Source of the DNA: Terebella lapidaria
Lineage: Eukaryota > Annelida > Polychaeta > Terebellida > Terebellidae
DNA length: 64,000 nucleotides
Direction: 5' to 3'
Assembly: GCA_949152475.1 (NCBI GenBank)
Contig: OX424563.1
Coordinates: 1,027,001-1,091,000, forward strand
The notes beneath the pieces were generated by a model. That model saw only the letters and a program-made list of their open reading frames with translations. It ran no database searches and was not told the DNA's origin. The position numbers and the translations under genes are program-made. Position 1 is the stretch's first letter. The number at the start of each line of letters is the position of its first letter. Shown one piece after another: positions 44,947-58,344 of the stretch.

Positions 44947-47900
44947 ATGGCTTCCACAAATGTTGCCGCTAAAGCAAACTTAGACGGTGGTGATCTGGGA
45001 CTGGGCAGGGGCTGGAAACCCGGGGCAATTCCAATGGCTGACAGTGATGAAGATGTGCAGCGAGAGAATCTTGCCAAATACGACCCTAAGAATAATTGCA
45101 ACTCTAGGGAAAAGCTTGATGATAGTAAGGAATTTGATGAAAGTGAAATTGCCGACAGTGTCAGCGAACAAAATGGACATGATAGAGTTACAGGTACAGA
45201 CACTGAGCGAGCAACCTTGACGTTGGACAGGATTGCAATGATCGAGAAGTTTCAGTTGGGCAAGCAGTGCGAGGATGGAAACACAGAGTTGAATGCGGAC
45301 ATTGCAGAGGAAGGTGTCAGTATTGGTGAAATTCCAATAGGAACATCCTTGAGGCAACAAAAACAGTTCTATGATCTGAAAGTTCAAGAACTTTTTGCAC
45401 ACACTTATATTGATGATTTAAAAGAAGCCCAAGCGAAGGCGAAAGACCAAACGGAGAAAACTGCAGATGAATCTCAAAAGAAAATTGATGTTAAATTGTT
45501 GCAGAAAAATTTAGCTCAAGCAAAATTGGTGAGATGATTTCAGCATTGGTTTTGAGTTTTTAATTCATAGATCAATTACTGGTATACCAATATTTCATAT
45601 CGTGTCTTTAAATGTCAGATTGGCTTGTTACAGGAAGTTGACCTACTTAAGCAAGATTTGGAATTGTGTCAACTTCAACTGCAATCGAAGCACAAAGCCA
45701 TTTCCATATTGAGAAAACAGGTATGGATATACATGTACAATGAAAGTATTATCACTGATCCCATAGCTATGCTAACATAGTCAACTCAAAATAAAGATAA
45801 AATGCATGACGTTACATCATAGACAGAATCACATTAAAGTGTGGTAGGAATTGGTCAATACCTGGCTGTACTTGTCTAGATACTAGTAATGCTCCAATGT
45901 CTAGACCATCCCATGGAATAAACCAGAGGGCGCACTGCTGTTTTCCGTGTCATGGTCATTTGATGGGAGTTACCTATGTTTGCGTAGCTATCAATTAACC
46001 TCATCTGACGCACATCGGGAATAAATAAACGATGTACAATACTTGATATTATAATGGTGGAGTATTTAACAAGATTAACAGACATGTTGCGAATTTATAT
46101 TTCATTTGAAGTTCATTTCGTACTTCAGCTATGCATGCATGTTCTCTTTCTCCAATTGCAGGCAGTGCTATCTAACTCTGAATCCCAGAAGTCTGTAAGA
46201 AAAGCCAGTCAGACAAGCAACCAATATCAACAGGTATGTTTTTTTAAAATTCTGTTCATCTTGTATATGTATAGCAAAAGTATAATACATGTTATGGTGA
46301 CAAAGTGAGACTATTATCAATAAATATTACCACTGCTTGTGATTAGGAAATCAACAAACTGCAGTTTGAACTTGAATATAAACAGACAAGTCTCATCAAC
46401 AGCCAGCAAATCTGGAGTGAACGATATGAGAGGTGACCAAATATTGAACGATTTCTATTGATAATCTCTGATAATGTCATTGTGTACAATTGAATGCTGT
46501 AACTTTTTTCCATTGTTTTGTGTAACTGTCCCTGTATATGCAGATCTATCTGGTTTGGTTTTAGAAGCTCAATATCTCATACACCATTTGTTGAAAATCA
46601 TAATTTACAGAGTGAGCCATGAGAACAGTGCCCTTATTGCCACGCTTGAAGAGAGGTCCTCTGAGATACGGAGAATCAAGGATGAAAAAATGGGTAAATA
46701 GTCTTTATCTTCATTGATTGCTCCAAAATAATAATTCTCATTCAATAACTGTCTGCACTAAGACATTCTGTGTCACTTCTTTACAATCAGCCATAGTTCG
46801 TGAGCGTGATGAGTTGCTAGCTCTACTGGACATACAGGAGCGAGAGAGGTACGAAGTCCTCCGACCTCACTCAGATGATCAGCCCTATGGGGACTTCTCA
46901 TCCTCGGAAGTAAGAACAACACTGCACGCATTTCACAGTCATTTTATTGGAACACAAAAGAGTCTTCATAGAAGGGTGGTCTTATTTCAGGATGAACATT
47001 GTATGCAAGTTGTCAAGATACACGTAGGAATGTTTTTCTCAATGTGAAGTGTAACTCCCAGGATTGTACCAAGTTTTGTGGATTTTTGGATTGTCTTTCA
47101 CCAGCTTGCCATACTTGGCGCCTGTCAGTGTCGCAAGGACAAGCCGGAGCCGTGTGGCTGCTCGTACGCGGCCGCCAACCTCAAGAGGGAGGTCACACAC
47201 ATGAAGGAACAGGTACGTCTGTGCATAATGAATGCTGAGGCACATACTGAGGTATACTAGTATATTCATGACCTGTGTTCTAGTTTTGAGAATTCAGTAT
47301 CTTACACTTGACACAAAGTTCATGTGATTCCCACAGATGGTCCAGCACAAGTTACATCACCAAGAAGCAATGTCGACAATTGATGCCTACAGGAAAGCCT
47401 TCGATGAGCAGCTGAATCGCAACAAGAGTCTAGTACGTCAACTGGCAGAAATGACTTCTGCAATAATGTCCAACAATAACAAGGCTGCTAAGTTCAAAGC
47501 TGCCATGAAGTGGCTGCTCCAACAACTCAATGAAGGTAGCTTTTACATGCATGGCTCATGGTGTGACAATGATGTTGTAAAAAACACATGAAAATAAATC
47601 CATCACTGTTTTACTGAACCATTGCAGACCTACCGGTGACAACAAATGGTGATACAGAAGAACTGTTGACAGAGAAAATGGTGGAAGAGAAAACACAGCA
47701 GGAGTTGATTTTGATGCTTGTTGACATGGTAGGTTGGACCCAATCCAGAACTCATAGCCAATACTTGCAGATTAGAAAAACACATGAACTGTGAATTTTG
47801 GAGTGGTATAATCATTGTTGGCATGTCATCATTTTGCATGCGTATATGTTGCTGATAGGGAGAAATAACTTCCACATGTGACTTGTGCCTGATGGCATCG

Positions 47901-48046
47901 AGTGATCTGTGAGTGAACATGTGACTCTCCAATAGGTGAGTGACAAGAACGAAGCCCTGGCACACCAGCGTTTGGCAGCTCGGCTGATGGCAGACCGAGC
48001 CAGAGAGCTGGAGGACAAGCTAGCAGCGTACACCAATGCCTCATAG
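44947..48046 (+). CDS. CCDC125: CCDC125 orthologue (10 exons)
   Basis: Coiled-coil cytoplasmic protein; the vertebrate homologue (Kenae) is reported to influence cell migration through Rho-family GTPases. Exons: 44947-45528, 45634-45720, 46162-46233, 46347-46432, 46611-46693, 46791-46909, 47105-47212, 47337-47535, 47628-47728, 47936-48046; 1,548 nt (515 aa; human about 511). All junctions are GT-AG and in phase. Diagnostic matches to the family are the N-terminal GDLGLGRGWKPGAIP, the cysteine box LAILGACQCRKDKPEPCGCS (exon 7), and DKNEALAHQR near the C terminus (exon 10). Heptad-rich coiled-coil segments fill exons 2-6 and 8. The N-terminal 150 residues are acidic and poorly conserved. The ATG is the first in the frame. 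Confidence 0.93.
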
Positions 48047-49943
48047 ACTGCGGGAGTACCTCGCTGATAACCCAATCATGATGCTGATCAGTGTTGGGGC
48101 AGTTAGAGGATTGGTGGCCTAGTGTGAATACTGCTATAGATATGTTTGTGATCCTGATTGTTCTGTTTCTGGGTCCATCATTAAAATCAGCATCATTGAA
48201 TTCTTGTGATGTTCTAAGTGGAGTATGTAATGAGTTTAGTTGGTATACATGTACTACAGTACATTCCTTCAATATTCATCGCAAAATTAAGTTCCATTCC
48301 ATGGAAGTTTTATTTGTTTACTCAGGATATTGTAAGTATATATACATATGCTGTACTCACATGGGACTGCATTCTCATATTAACCAGATGTCTTTACTAT
48401 TGCAGAAATTTATTTTCAATTTTATGGATTTCCAGATGCTCAAACTGGCATCATTCATGAAAATTCAGTAGGAATATAGACACATTTCTCACCAAGTGGT
48501 ATGAATATGTGTTCATGTTTTGATTTGTGTATGAATATATGATTGAAGGTATATGTACATGTAATCTATATATCAAAACTGTATATTGTAGCTTTGATTT
48601 GTTTATGTATTGTGGGATTGTGTGCCAAACTGTTGAATGTAGGATCACTTGATTACATACACCTGACTGATGGCTTGAAGTGCTCTGGCATATATTAAAT
48701 TTGGTTTATAATAAAGCACTGGTGTATCCCATACATTGTATATATAACATTTTGATCTTGCCAGTGTTGATTCTGTAGCTATTTTGAACTGTTTAAACAT
48801 ATCATAACCCTATCACATGCAGTTGTGCTGCTTTTCTTGACAATCAACATTTTCACCAGTGTTGGTTTTATGTGATTTTAGAAGAGTTAATGTCATAAGT
48901 TTGACTTTGATTTTTTCCAGTCTATCATTAATGAGAAAGGTTCCGGAGGAGTATACCTCCAATGTTGTTGTGTTGCCTTGCCCTTTGTTATGTTCTCCAC
49001 ATTTCGTAGCTATTTGTCAAACTTTACAACATACACATTGTTTTGTGACTTTGTGCCTTATATTGACAAGGGTTTTGCTCATTTATTGGAGTTTACTCGA
49101 TGTTCCAATGCTATTTTCTTTCATACAGTTACTCTGACCAACTTGACCAAAGTAACAGAAAACTTCCTATCTGAGTGAGTAGATGTTCATCCGGCAGATG
49201 TTGGTCACATGTCTCACATACGACTAGTGTTCTAGTCAAGCTTGTCACTTTGTGTATTTGAGGCTAGTCAAACTGATGGAGAATCTATCTTGTACATTAT
49301 TGCGTACATTTGGCATGTTTTGTAAATGTTGTTTTGATTGTATTATTGATTGTTGTATACTAGTATTCATCATATACATGTACATACATACTGCCTATCT
49401 AATTTATTCATGATGTGATGTAGGATACCTGTTTCATTCATACAAGGGTCACATTTTATTGAATTCTTCAGTAGGGTGGCTCAAGTTCAAGGTCATTATG
49501 TTGCCGATTTTGAATTCAATCACAGTGATGTTTGTGTATGAAGATTGTACATGTACAAATAACATATTACTTCATGAGACTGTACAATGTGAACTTATTC
49601 CTAATTCATGTAGTTGTGTGATGTACCGGCATGCTAACATTTTAAACGACGAGAATATATTTATTTATGAAGATGAAGATTGTGTTGAGGGCACATGAGT
49701 GATATGGTTATCTACCCTGATACACATGAAGTTAGTGAATCATTCAGTTACTAATCATCAAAGTCTGACTTATTATTTAATTATGATTAATTCTACTCTG
49801 TCTTCCGATTCAGGTGCTTTTGAGTCTGGTGGGGTTGTTGAGAAGTTTCTGCTTCAAATCAATGTTTTGTGGTTTGCTCATCAAAGACACCAAACTACTG
49901 TATAAAATGTTCCAATAACCAGCACTATCCACACATTTCCTGT
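48047..49943. other. 3' UTR and flank of the CCDC125-like gene
   Basis: AATAAA at 48710-48715 is a possible polyadenylation site, giving a 3' UTR of about 680 bases. The following 1.2 kb is T-rich without a recognisable gene. Confidence 0.4.
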
Positions 49944-49951
49944 AGTCTGAT

Positions 49952-51275
49952 CAGGGTTGGCACGTTTATCCCGGTCTGGTAAATACCACTGGTAAATACC
50001 GGTAAATACCGTCCTGGGAAAAACTTCCCAAAGTGGGAAAAAGTGGGAAAAACTAATTCTCAGGAAATAATGCAAATTGTTTATTGTATAAAAGTCACAA
50101 AACAAATATTTCATCAAATTATACCTCATGCGATTACTATCAGTGCTACTACATGTACTGTACTACTAGTTCCTACCTGGGTAGAAATAAGATGACAGCA
50201 GAAACCCATACCGTATGGGTCCTAGTGGTATGTGCCCTATTACAATGTAATAGTAGCATGCCCCCCTCTTCTTTCCCAAAATGTTCCCTTTTTGTAGCCT
50301 TGTAATTCACTTCAAATCTTTCTAATAAAATCTTGGAGTGTTCCAATCCACATATTTATGTTATTTGAATCATAATAAAGGAGACTGAAGGCTATAGGTA
50401 TATCATTCAGCGTTTTCTTAAACTTGACCTCAAGTTTGACCCCATTTTTGCACGCGCTGCTGCAGGAGGTCTTGCTTTGGCTGGTCTTGCTACTATTAGG
50501 ACCAATACGGTATCTCTGTTACGGGATTCTGGTGACAGCCATTCAATTGTGCCAAGGAAAGTGAGAAATTTAACACCGGTACATGAATTTATAATTGTAA
50601 GTACAGGTCACGATGCATTTACTTCATGAGAGCTTGAGCAATCAAAAACCAATTTATTCAAACCAATTGCTGAAAATTAATAAATCCTCCCAATTCTTGA
50701 TTTTTTTCTAGAATAATTATTGCAATACAACTTGTGATTTAATCAAATTCTAACATGGTGATGTCGCAGCGCTCTTAGCATTTCAGTCATTTCAAAAGAC
50801 ATTTTAATAAAATTCTAACATCATGAACATGGTGATATCAACATGATCAAAGCGCTGTTAGCATTTTAATCATGTTATATCAGTTGATATACGGCCCTAG
50901 GGCCTAATCAGATTTACGTTTCCTACAAAAACGTCATGACCGCAACAACACGTGTAGTCATGTTAATGTTTGGCTCACGATCATTTACCATGCCTTTGGC
51001 ATCTCGGGACCTTATCACCTTGACCTTGAAGTTTATTGTGCAACAATTACTCCAAATCTATACATTATTCCTATCATACACAGTACATGTAATAATACTC
51101 ACTGTAACATTATTATTATCATTCAACTGTGTTTTATGCTATTCTGAAATAACTAAATCTGACTTATTCAGTTTTTCCCAATTCTTACCGGTTTTTACCA
51201 GTTTTTCCCGGTTTTTACCAGTTGTTCCCACTGTCCTGGGAAGAACTAGTTTTTCCCGGGATAAACCCAACCCTG
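49952..51275. mobile_element. Non-autonomous hAT-like element, 8-bp duplication AGTCTGAT
   Basis: The ends are CAGGGTTGG...GTTTATCCCGG and, reversed, CAGGGTTGGGTTTATCCCGG, flanked by a perfect 8-bp direct repeat AGTCTGAT (49944-49951, 51276-51283). Arms of about 110 bp contain repeated GGTAAATACC, GGGAAAAA and GGTTTTTACC words. CAGGG termini plus 8-bp duplications fit hAT. The core (50271-50512) recurs at 61795-62030. No transposase is visible. Confidence 0.85.
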
Positions 51276-51283
51276 AGTCTGAT

Positions 51284-51906
51284 GGTGGTGTGGTTACAAT
51301 TAATGTCTTGATGTTTTACATTCTATTCCAGATTGTTCAGAGTGGATCAGAGTTGGCTATTGGTGTTTGTTTTAATTGACGAGGTGATGATTTGTGTGTT
51401 ATAATTGTTGAATGTGGACGTATGTACTCTAAAAAAAAAAAATTCTAGTCAAATTGTTACTCAGTGATATAATGCTATTTTAATGACCTAAAATAAAAAT
51501 ACATTCAAGAAATGATTTTGTGTTTAGTGTATTTGTTTCACCTAAACTACGCGAGCATCCGCTCATCTTCCCTTAGAATTCAGCACGAGCCCTAAACTAA
51601 CAATATGAATGTAGTGCCAGAAGTCCTTAGGCTGCTGCTATACAGTAGTACAAGTTGTATACATGCAACAGGCATACGATACTGGAGCAGAACACACAAC
51701 CTGGGTCAGTAATGAATACATTTACATGTGATGTGTAAAATAACAACTCGCAACAAAGGCTTGATGATAAGATCAGGAAGCTACTCCTATTAGGAGCATC
51801 CATAGATGATGCCTTGAAGGCAATAAATCCTCGCCCTCAACCTACATTAATGGTCATTGCGGAATATGTTCTCATAGCACCAATTCTTAAACAGAATTCT
51901 TAAACT
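51284..51906. other. No recognised feature
   Basis: T-rich then mixed sequence with an A10-type run near 51430; no gene. Confidence 0.35.
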
Positions 51907-52000
51907 GGGTGAAAAATTGTGTCTTGATACCCAATCTGGACATACAAAATTTCAAGTGGATGCGATGATCCCGAACTAAACTATGGACAAAAAGTGTGTC
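51907..52000. repeat. Fragment of foldback family F1
   Basis: GATACCCAAT and CAAAATTTCAAG in the same order and spacing as at 58235-58270, one arm only. Confidence 0.5.
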
Positions 52001-52148
52001 CCATTTTCAACAGATGTCTAGTATAGTACATATGGTCCTCTTGTTCTGAAGGATGCAAGTCTGGTATTATACACCTTGCAGTACACAAACTGTGCACACA
52101 CATGTATCGATATAAGAATGGACCACGACATACAGTGTTTGAAGGAAA

Positions 52149-52154
52149 TTTATT
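52149..52154 (-). terminator. Polyadenylation signal of the PRDX3-like gene
   Basis: AATAAA on the minus strand, about 470 bases past the stop, with no closer candidate noticed. Confidence 0.45.
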
Positions 52155-52624
52155 GCAATTAGCTTACAGTTTATGACAGCCACAACAGTATAAGTGATAC
52201 CCACACATTTCATGGGAAATTTGTGGCATATACAATGTAATGTGCTACTTTGCGTAAGGTATCATACATTGTGCTCAAGCGGTTTTCACAACCTCACAAT
52301 ATTTTCGGGCTATTTACGGTAATTTTTTCATGTGTGTACAAGTACATGTATCAGCTATAATGTTTGAAAATATTATTGTTGGTTGTGTACAACATGACTC
52401 ACTCACAACCAAAAACTAGATTTTTGACATGATTTTTAAAACAAAAAGTTCACACAACTTGGCACATTATATATACTAATATAGGTATAGTGAAAACTAG
52501 ACAACAAATGTTATGTATATAATCATGAATATACATGTATTCTATGCTGTTATGCGCCTGTTGTCAGTTCTGATATACTGGTGAACGATTATGTACATGG
52601 GCTGGACTGATCACATTCAATGTT

Positions 52625-55600
52625 TCAGTTGACCTTGTTAAAGTATTCCTGGCTGTTGACAGGGTCGGGTTTAATCGTCGGCGCGTCCGGCTGCCAGTTA
52701 GCTGGGCACACTGTGGAGGAGAGAGAAATTCTATCAGAAACTCTATCCAAGTATACACGGTCATTTGGTGATTATAACAGGTTGGCAAACAAATTGAATG
52801 GGACACAAATATATGCAAAAATTTAAAGTATGCTACCAACGAAGACTGTTACCAGGTCGCCTCATCAGTGATGCACTCAACACGCAATATCTTGTATCTC
52901 TACAAACTGAGCACAAGGAACTAGACATTGACTCTCACACAGAAGGTCTCTTACCCTCGCCATGTTTCTCGACAAACTGGAACGCTTTGATGACTCGGAT
53001 GGCCTCGTCCACAGAGCGGCCGACCGGCAGGTCATTGACAGTTATTTGTCGTACTGTCCCAGTCGGGTCAATCACAAACATTCCTCTGTAACCATGGCAA
53101 CACAGGCTTAATTGACACCAGGGTACGATAACTTTGACACTGATGGTTTAATTCTTCTTCTGTTCTTCAATCATAGCACATTAATACATGAAAATTGTGA
53201 TTTTTTGTAACTTAAACCCCGTGCAGAGACCCCAACCATGAATAAGCCTTAGTCCATACAGACCTGAGGGCGATGCCTGCATCCTCCAGTAACACCCCGT
53301 AGTCCCTGGAGACCGTCTTGTTGAAGTCCGACAAAAGAGCGTAGTCCAGAGATCCCAGGCCACCTTGCTGCAACCAATCAAAACAGAGGATTTTCGAATG
53401 AGAGACTACAATCACATTTTTTGACTCACAATCACTGATTATCTACATTTCAACAAAACCTAATCCATGTATATTCTGAATCGTTGTTTGGATGACAGGA
53501 TCACAATTCCATGGACTGTTTTAAATAACTATTTGCAGTGGAGGAGGTTCACTATTCTCACCTTGCGAGGGGTGTTGATGAAGGCGAGATGTGAGAAGTG
53601 CGAGTCTGTCGACACGCCCACCACTTCCGTGTTCAGAGCACGAAAGTCAGACATCCGCTCGCTGAATGCTATGATCTCTGTCGGACACACAAACGTACTG
53701 GAAAAACATGACAAAAAATACGGATAAACTCAAATGATCATGTGTGATTATCTCCAACTGTGCTCATGTGTACTGACTCGTGTATATTACATATATCACG
53801 TATATCGACTGATGTACATTTTCAAAGGCCAACAACCATGACAACTCACAAGTCGAGAGGATAGAAGAACAGAATGAGATATTTTCCCTTGTAGTCTGAC
53901 AGTTTTATGTCCTTGAATTCCCCGTTTACAACAGCTTTGCCCTGGAAGTCGGGTGCTGGGTGCTGTACCCGAGCTGCGAGACATCGTGAACCTATGAACA
54001 GAGAGCACAAGTATTGAGTCAAGCAAGTTTTCAGTTATATCTTTGTATATACATGTGCCAGTCAGTACATCATGTAATCTATACTTAAAAACAAGGGCCA
54101 CTGGCCTCATAGGAAGAGCTTTGAAAATGTTTGCACAGAACTAGTTCAAAACCTATTCGTATCCTATTCGGTATATATATGTTGTGGCCATATTGTAACT
54201 GTAGCCCATGATATTGTACTGGCCAATCATTTGCTTATTGTTGATTTGGCCTAATATAAATTGATTGATACCATTATTAAGGTACTCATTCCATCTAGTC
54301 CCATCTTCCAAACTAGATGTTCTCCAGTGACTGACGACTGCTGGAGTGTATCTCCCGTAGCCCTATCACCCCCCCCCCCCAAAAAAAAAGTCACAACCCC
54401 CCCCCCCTCAACTATTAATAGATTCAACTAGCAAAAATCGATGTTAACTTATTTTCATATTATGACCATAACTACTACAAGCATCAAATTAATATTTACC
54501 AGAACCTTTATCTTGAACCTAATAGTCAATGTTTCATGTCCTAACTGACAGAACCTTTACCTTATTGTGCCCAATAATAAATGTTTTATATCTTAATTAA
54601 ATTTACTGTGGTCAATAATAGACCTAATTAGTATTTATCCATCGGTTTATTTTTGATCTCCATCAGTAGACATGCTATATGTCTTGTTAATTGTCTAAAC
54701 AATTGTCTAAACAATGTCACAGCTCAGAATGCCACATCACGATTCCCATGCAACCAATAATAGTGGTGTAGCAACAACAGGCCTATCTGATCATACGTGA
54801 CATTCAACAGATGGCGCTCTTGAAGCATGCAGTAGGCCCCTACAGGAAAGATGTGCCGTCCATTATGATGAGAACTGTCATTTTGTGACAAACGTGATGA
54901 TGTGATTCAGATTGCTGCATTACGAACTCGACTGGCGAGTTTTGCTTCGATCATTTGTGTACGATTCCAATTCCTAGTAACCTATCATGCACAAAATAAT
55001 CGAGCAATTGAAACATGACTCAACCAACAAATCATTGATTTTAAAAGATGATTGATAAGCTATGATCAATTGATTTATTTTTGTATTAACAGTATCTCGT
55101 GATGTCATCTCATTAATTATTCATTAGGCTATGAGGCACGCTCACCGCGATGTTTAGGTGGAAGAGGAGGGGGGAGGCATGAAGAAAGTGAACGTGTTGT
55201 CATCGGCATATTATGATCTCTCGAGGTGGATCTTATTTCTGAAATCCATCAGTAATCGCCGATTGCGATCTTGCAGATAGTTTAGCGATATATTCATGCG
55301 AGAAAAGTCAGAAAACTCATCGGACCATTCAGCAGACCTGATTTTTACCCGGGTGCGGGCCAGCTTTCACTTATCACGATTGGGTCGTAGTCGGATGGGA
55401 GGGGGGGGGGGGGGGGGTAGGTGGTGCAGAATGGGGATGAAGCGGGTCGAGTGTGGCTGGCTGCCTCGCGAACCACTAGGAGGGGGCCACACTCATTTGC
55501 ATTTGGCCTACTGGACATACCAGCACTTGCCACAAGTTTTCAATTATTATGTTGCCGTATCAAGCGTTTTTCCATTTTTGCAATAGCTTATGTACTATCT

Positions 55601-56315
55601 ATGTAGTGTGGAATGTTTATGCAAAATTTCGAGTGCATTTGATACAAGAAAGCCCTGTTTCAGAGAAGATCAAAACGGGAGTGGTGATGGGTGATGAAAC
55701 GGTGACACACAAAAAAAATAAACGGTCGGAACACACGTCTCCTGTGGCTATTATTGCTTATAACTTATTACAGTAACCATACTTAGGTACACGGGTGTCA
55801 TATTCTTTCCAACTGGCCCCGGGCCCTCCTAATTAGCCACAATTGAATGGTCTGCTCTGGCTCCAAGTCGGACTTTCAGAAATGTAAACAAAGGAAAATT
55901 CTCCAAAATCCAAAAAAAAACAACATCATAGAGGAAGAGCTCTGCTCTTCCTAATAAGAAACTGTTTTTTTTGACAGTTCAACACTATTCAACAATTCAT
56001 GCAAAGCCAATGAAGTTGAAAGAACAATTCATGATAAATAATGAACGTCTAAAATAAAGCCAAGCAACAAATGTCACTTCGTTGTTTCATCAATGTTCGA
56101 AAAGTCGAATTCTTTTATTAAATGCTCACTCATATAAACAGGGTCATATATACAACCTCGGCATTGTATGGAGCGCATGTCTGAAATACAGGTATGCCCG
56201 AATGAGCTGGTAGACTGTTGATTACTGTACTATCGGACTATACTGTACCTGATGAGAAGAGCCTGCACTGGGCTGCTGGTGGTACAGAAGTCTGAACTAA
56301 TCTGCCGAGGCTGGC
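52625..56315 (-). CDS. PRDX3: Mitochondrial 2-Cys peroxiredoxin, PRDX3-type (5' exon missing)
   Basis: Thiol peroxidase that reduces hydrogen peroxide using thioredoxin, likely in the mitochondrial matrix. Exons found: 56315-56249, 53991-53850, 53697-53562, 53367-53264, 53085-52955, 52710-52625; 666 nt including the stop, all GT-AG and in phase. The first listed exon reads [20 protein letters not shown], an Arg/Ser/Ala-rich, acid-free stretch like a mitochondrial presequence. Next come [17 protein letters not shown], the peroxidatic Cys in [40 protein letters not shown], and the resolving Cys in VCPANW. The GGLG motif and the C-terminal YF (EYFNKVN) are both present, features of peroxiredoxins sensitive to overoxidation. 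Exon 2 starts in phase 0 without an ATG, so a short upstream coding exon (perhaps 10-30 residues) remains to be found beyond 56315. Confidence 0.92.
54000..56248. other. Intron of the PRDX3-like gene
   Basis: No coding sequence is supported. It holds C- and A-homopolymer runs at 54366-54412 and a long G run at about 55398-55418. The open frames around 55296-55586 are low-complexity shadows. Confidence 0.4.
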
Positions 56316-57023
56316 CTGTAAATGAGAAAAACATCAATAGGTGTAAAGGTCTGCAACTCTCATGTGGCGTTCTGTTAGCAGGTTATGTCCATGTGTACCA
56401 TATTTGTTTCATTCCTTGTGTAAGTTGTGTTTACTGACAAATATTGAGGCCAAAACTCAAAAAATGCTGTTGAAAAGTGTTGGATGCACGATAACATATG
56501 CCATCTGAAACATAGGCTGTGATTGATTCAAAACTGGTCAAATCGTGAATGATGCAGATAGCATGGTGTTGATTGGTGGCGTTTTATGATCATCCTACAT
56601 GTGATCCTTTGAAAATACTCAAGTTACTAAATTTGCATTTGTGCTGACCCTAACATGTGGACATGGGCAGAGCAGAGGTCAACTAAATGTGACCTCCACC
56701 TAGTATAGAACTTCTTAGTTGACCTCAGACCTGCGTATGCAAAACAGCCTAGATATCGCACAAGATGTCAACAGAATTCACAAAATACGTGTGGAAATAA
56801 ATAGTCAGTTTCTTTAATTTGTCGATAGAAATTGCACAACCAACATGACCGTGATGTCGCGGCCAGTAGCTGCAGCAGACCGCACAGTTTTTGGAATGTA
56901 CTGCATGATAAATGTTAAATATGCCCCAATACTTCGATCATGATTTCCATTTTTCCCGGCGCCAGCCATTGACTCAGCACAGTGATGTACATGTACATGT
57001 ATACCCAAGCGCTATGCATAAAG
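56316..57023. other. Upstream of PRDX3-like exon 2
   Basis: The first coding exon and promoter should lie here or further upstream. I could not identify an ATG with a phase-0 donor and a convincing presequence. A minus-strand frame at 57008-56814 starts with many ATGs but is not persuasive. Confidence 0.35.
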
Positions 57024-58330
57024 TCAAGTTCATCTGTCAGTGAAACACGATTGTTGGCCATAGTTTTGTTTTAAATAATCTGATCAACTTGAAATTTTGT
57101 GTGTCTGAATTGGAAGTCATGCCGTAATTTTTTTTTTTACCAAATTTCAGAATTCTATCTCAAAAAAAGAAAAAGTTGGCAATCTACCCCAATGTTAAAT
57201 TTCAGTAGGCCTACAAAACGTGATCAAATTAATTACATCAAATTCAGGGCTTTTATCATGTTTATGCCTGCACGGAACGAACCTGTTGCGTTGATTTGGA
57301 GTCGGAAGGCACAGTCGGTATATTAAGTAAATATGTTTATTTAGAAGGAAAACATAACTCGTACATCGAATAAAAGTTGCTGTTTTTAGTGCCGACTCTG
57401 AAACTGCATGTTGGGGCTGAAATTTGACATTGGGTAGTGTGGCGATTTTGCCCTAAGCACGCGGCAGGTGATTGTAAACACACATGCCATTTATGTGGCC
57501 TTTTCGTACTTGGCCTTGTTTTGACACGCTCCGTTCGAGCGTGCGTTGCCACGGCGACGCATTGTAATTTACGCTCCAGTAAACTATAACAATGGTTCGA
57601 TTATACCTCGCGTGCGTCCTACAGCTTGTGGTGTATTATATATACACTGGAAGCGACTCGATCGAGGAGATTGTCCGAGAGAGAGTGAACAGGACGCACG
57701 CAAGGCTCGCCATGAGCTTTGCGTTCCCTGGTTGAGAGTAGTGGGCTCTTAGAGCCCTGGGGACGATTTCCATGGGGAGGCCCGGGCTGGGAGAGACAAG
57801 TTGCTGACTCGGGGGCGTAAGCCCTGTGGATCGCCAGTTCTCTCCCTTCCCGGGACGTGTGACATAGGCTCTGGCCAGCATGTTGGACTGTACGGGGTTC
57901 CGTCCCCGAGGCAGACCGCGGCTCGCCAGGCCCCTCCAGTTAACACCGAGGTGATGAACCAGATTCTGAACGGTGTCCGTAGGCCTGGCAGTGTCGGGTG
58001 GGCTGTTACCTGGTTACCGTTAATGCTAAAGTAGTTACCGTGTCCGCAGCGACCTCCGGTGAGCGGCGCCGCCGCAAGGATCCGGAATAGCGGATGCGCG
58101 TCCGCAAGGACTCGTTGGTGAGAGGACTATCCTCGAGGATCCCGAAGAGCGGACGATAGTCAATAACTTTACAGGTAGATTGCCAACTTTTTCATTTTTT
58201 GAGATAGAATTCTGAAATTTGGTGAAAAATTGCGGCATGATACCCAATTGAGAGACACAAAATTTCAAGTTGATACAATGATCCAATACACGGCCAAAAA
58301 ACGTGTTTCACTGACCGATGAACTTGAGTT
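57024..58330. repeat. Foldback element F1 split by a solo LTR
   Basis: The left arm starts CAAGTTCATCTGTCAGTGAA and the right arm ends with its near-exact complement. The inner arms ACCAAATTTCAGAATTCTAT (57139-) and their complement (58200-58224) also pair. Removing the LTR and one GGTAG leaves an element of about 567 bp. It is related to 1508-1957. Confidence 0.7.
57439..58173 (+). mobile_element. Solo LTR, family L1, copy 2
   Basis: 735 bp, starting TGTGGCGATTTTGCCC and ending AACTTTACA, flanked by a perfect 5-bp duplication GGTAG (57434-57438, 58174-58178). A TATATATA box lies at 57637-57644. The 3' half shares blocks such as ACATAGGCTCTGGCC- and CCAGTTAACACC-like sequence with copy 1. 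A 5-bp duplication and TG...CA ends fit an LTR retrotransposon of the Gypsy or BEL type. Confidence 0.85.
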
Positions 58331-58344
58331 TAGTGACTGCTAAT

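Noticed and set aside
48091..49178. Hydrophobic open frames downstream of CCDC125
   Set aside because: T-rich 3' UTR/flank sequence produces leucine- and phenylalanine-rich frames by composition alone.
55296..55606. Coding exon around the G-rich run in the PRDX3 intron
   Set aside because: Frames on both strands depend on a long G homopolymer and lack any family resemblance or conserved splice context.
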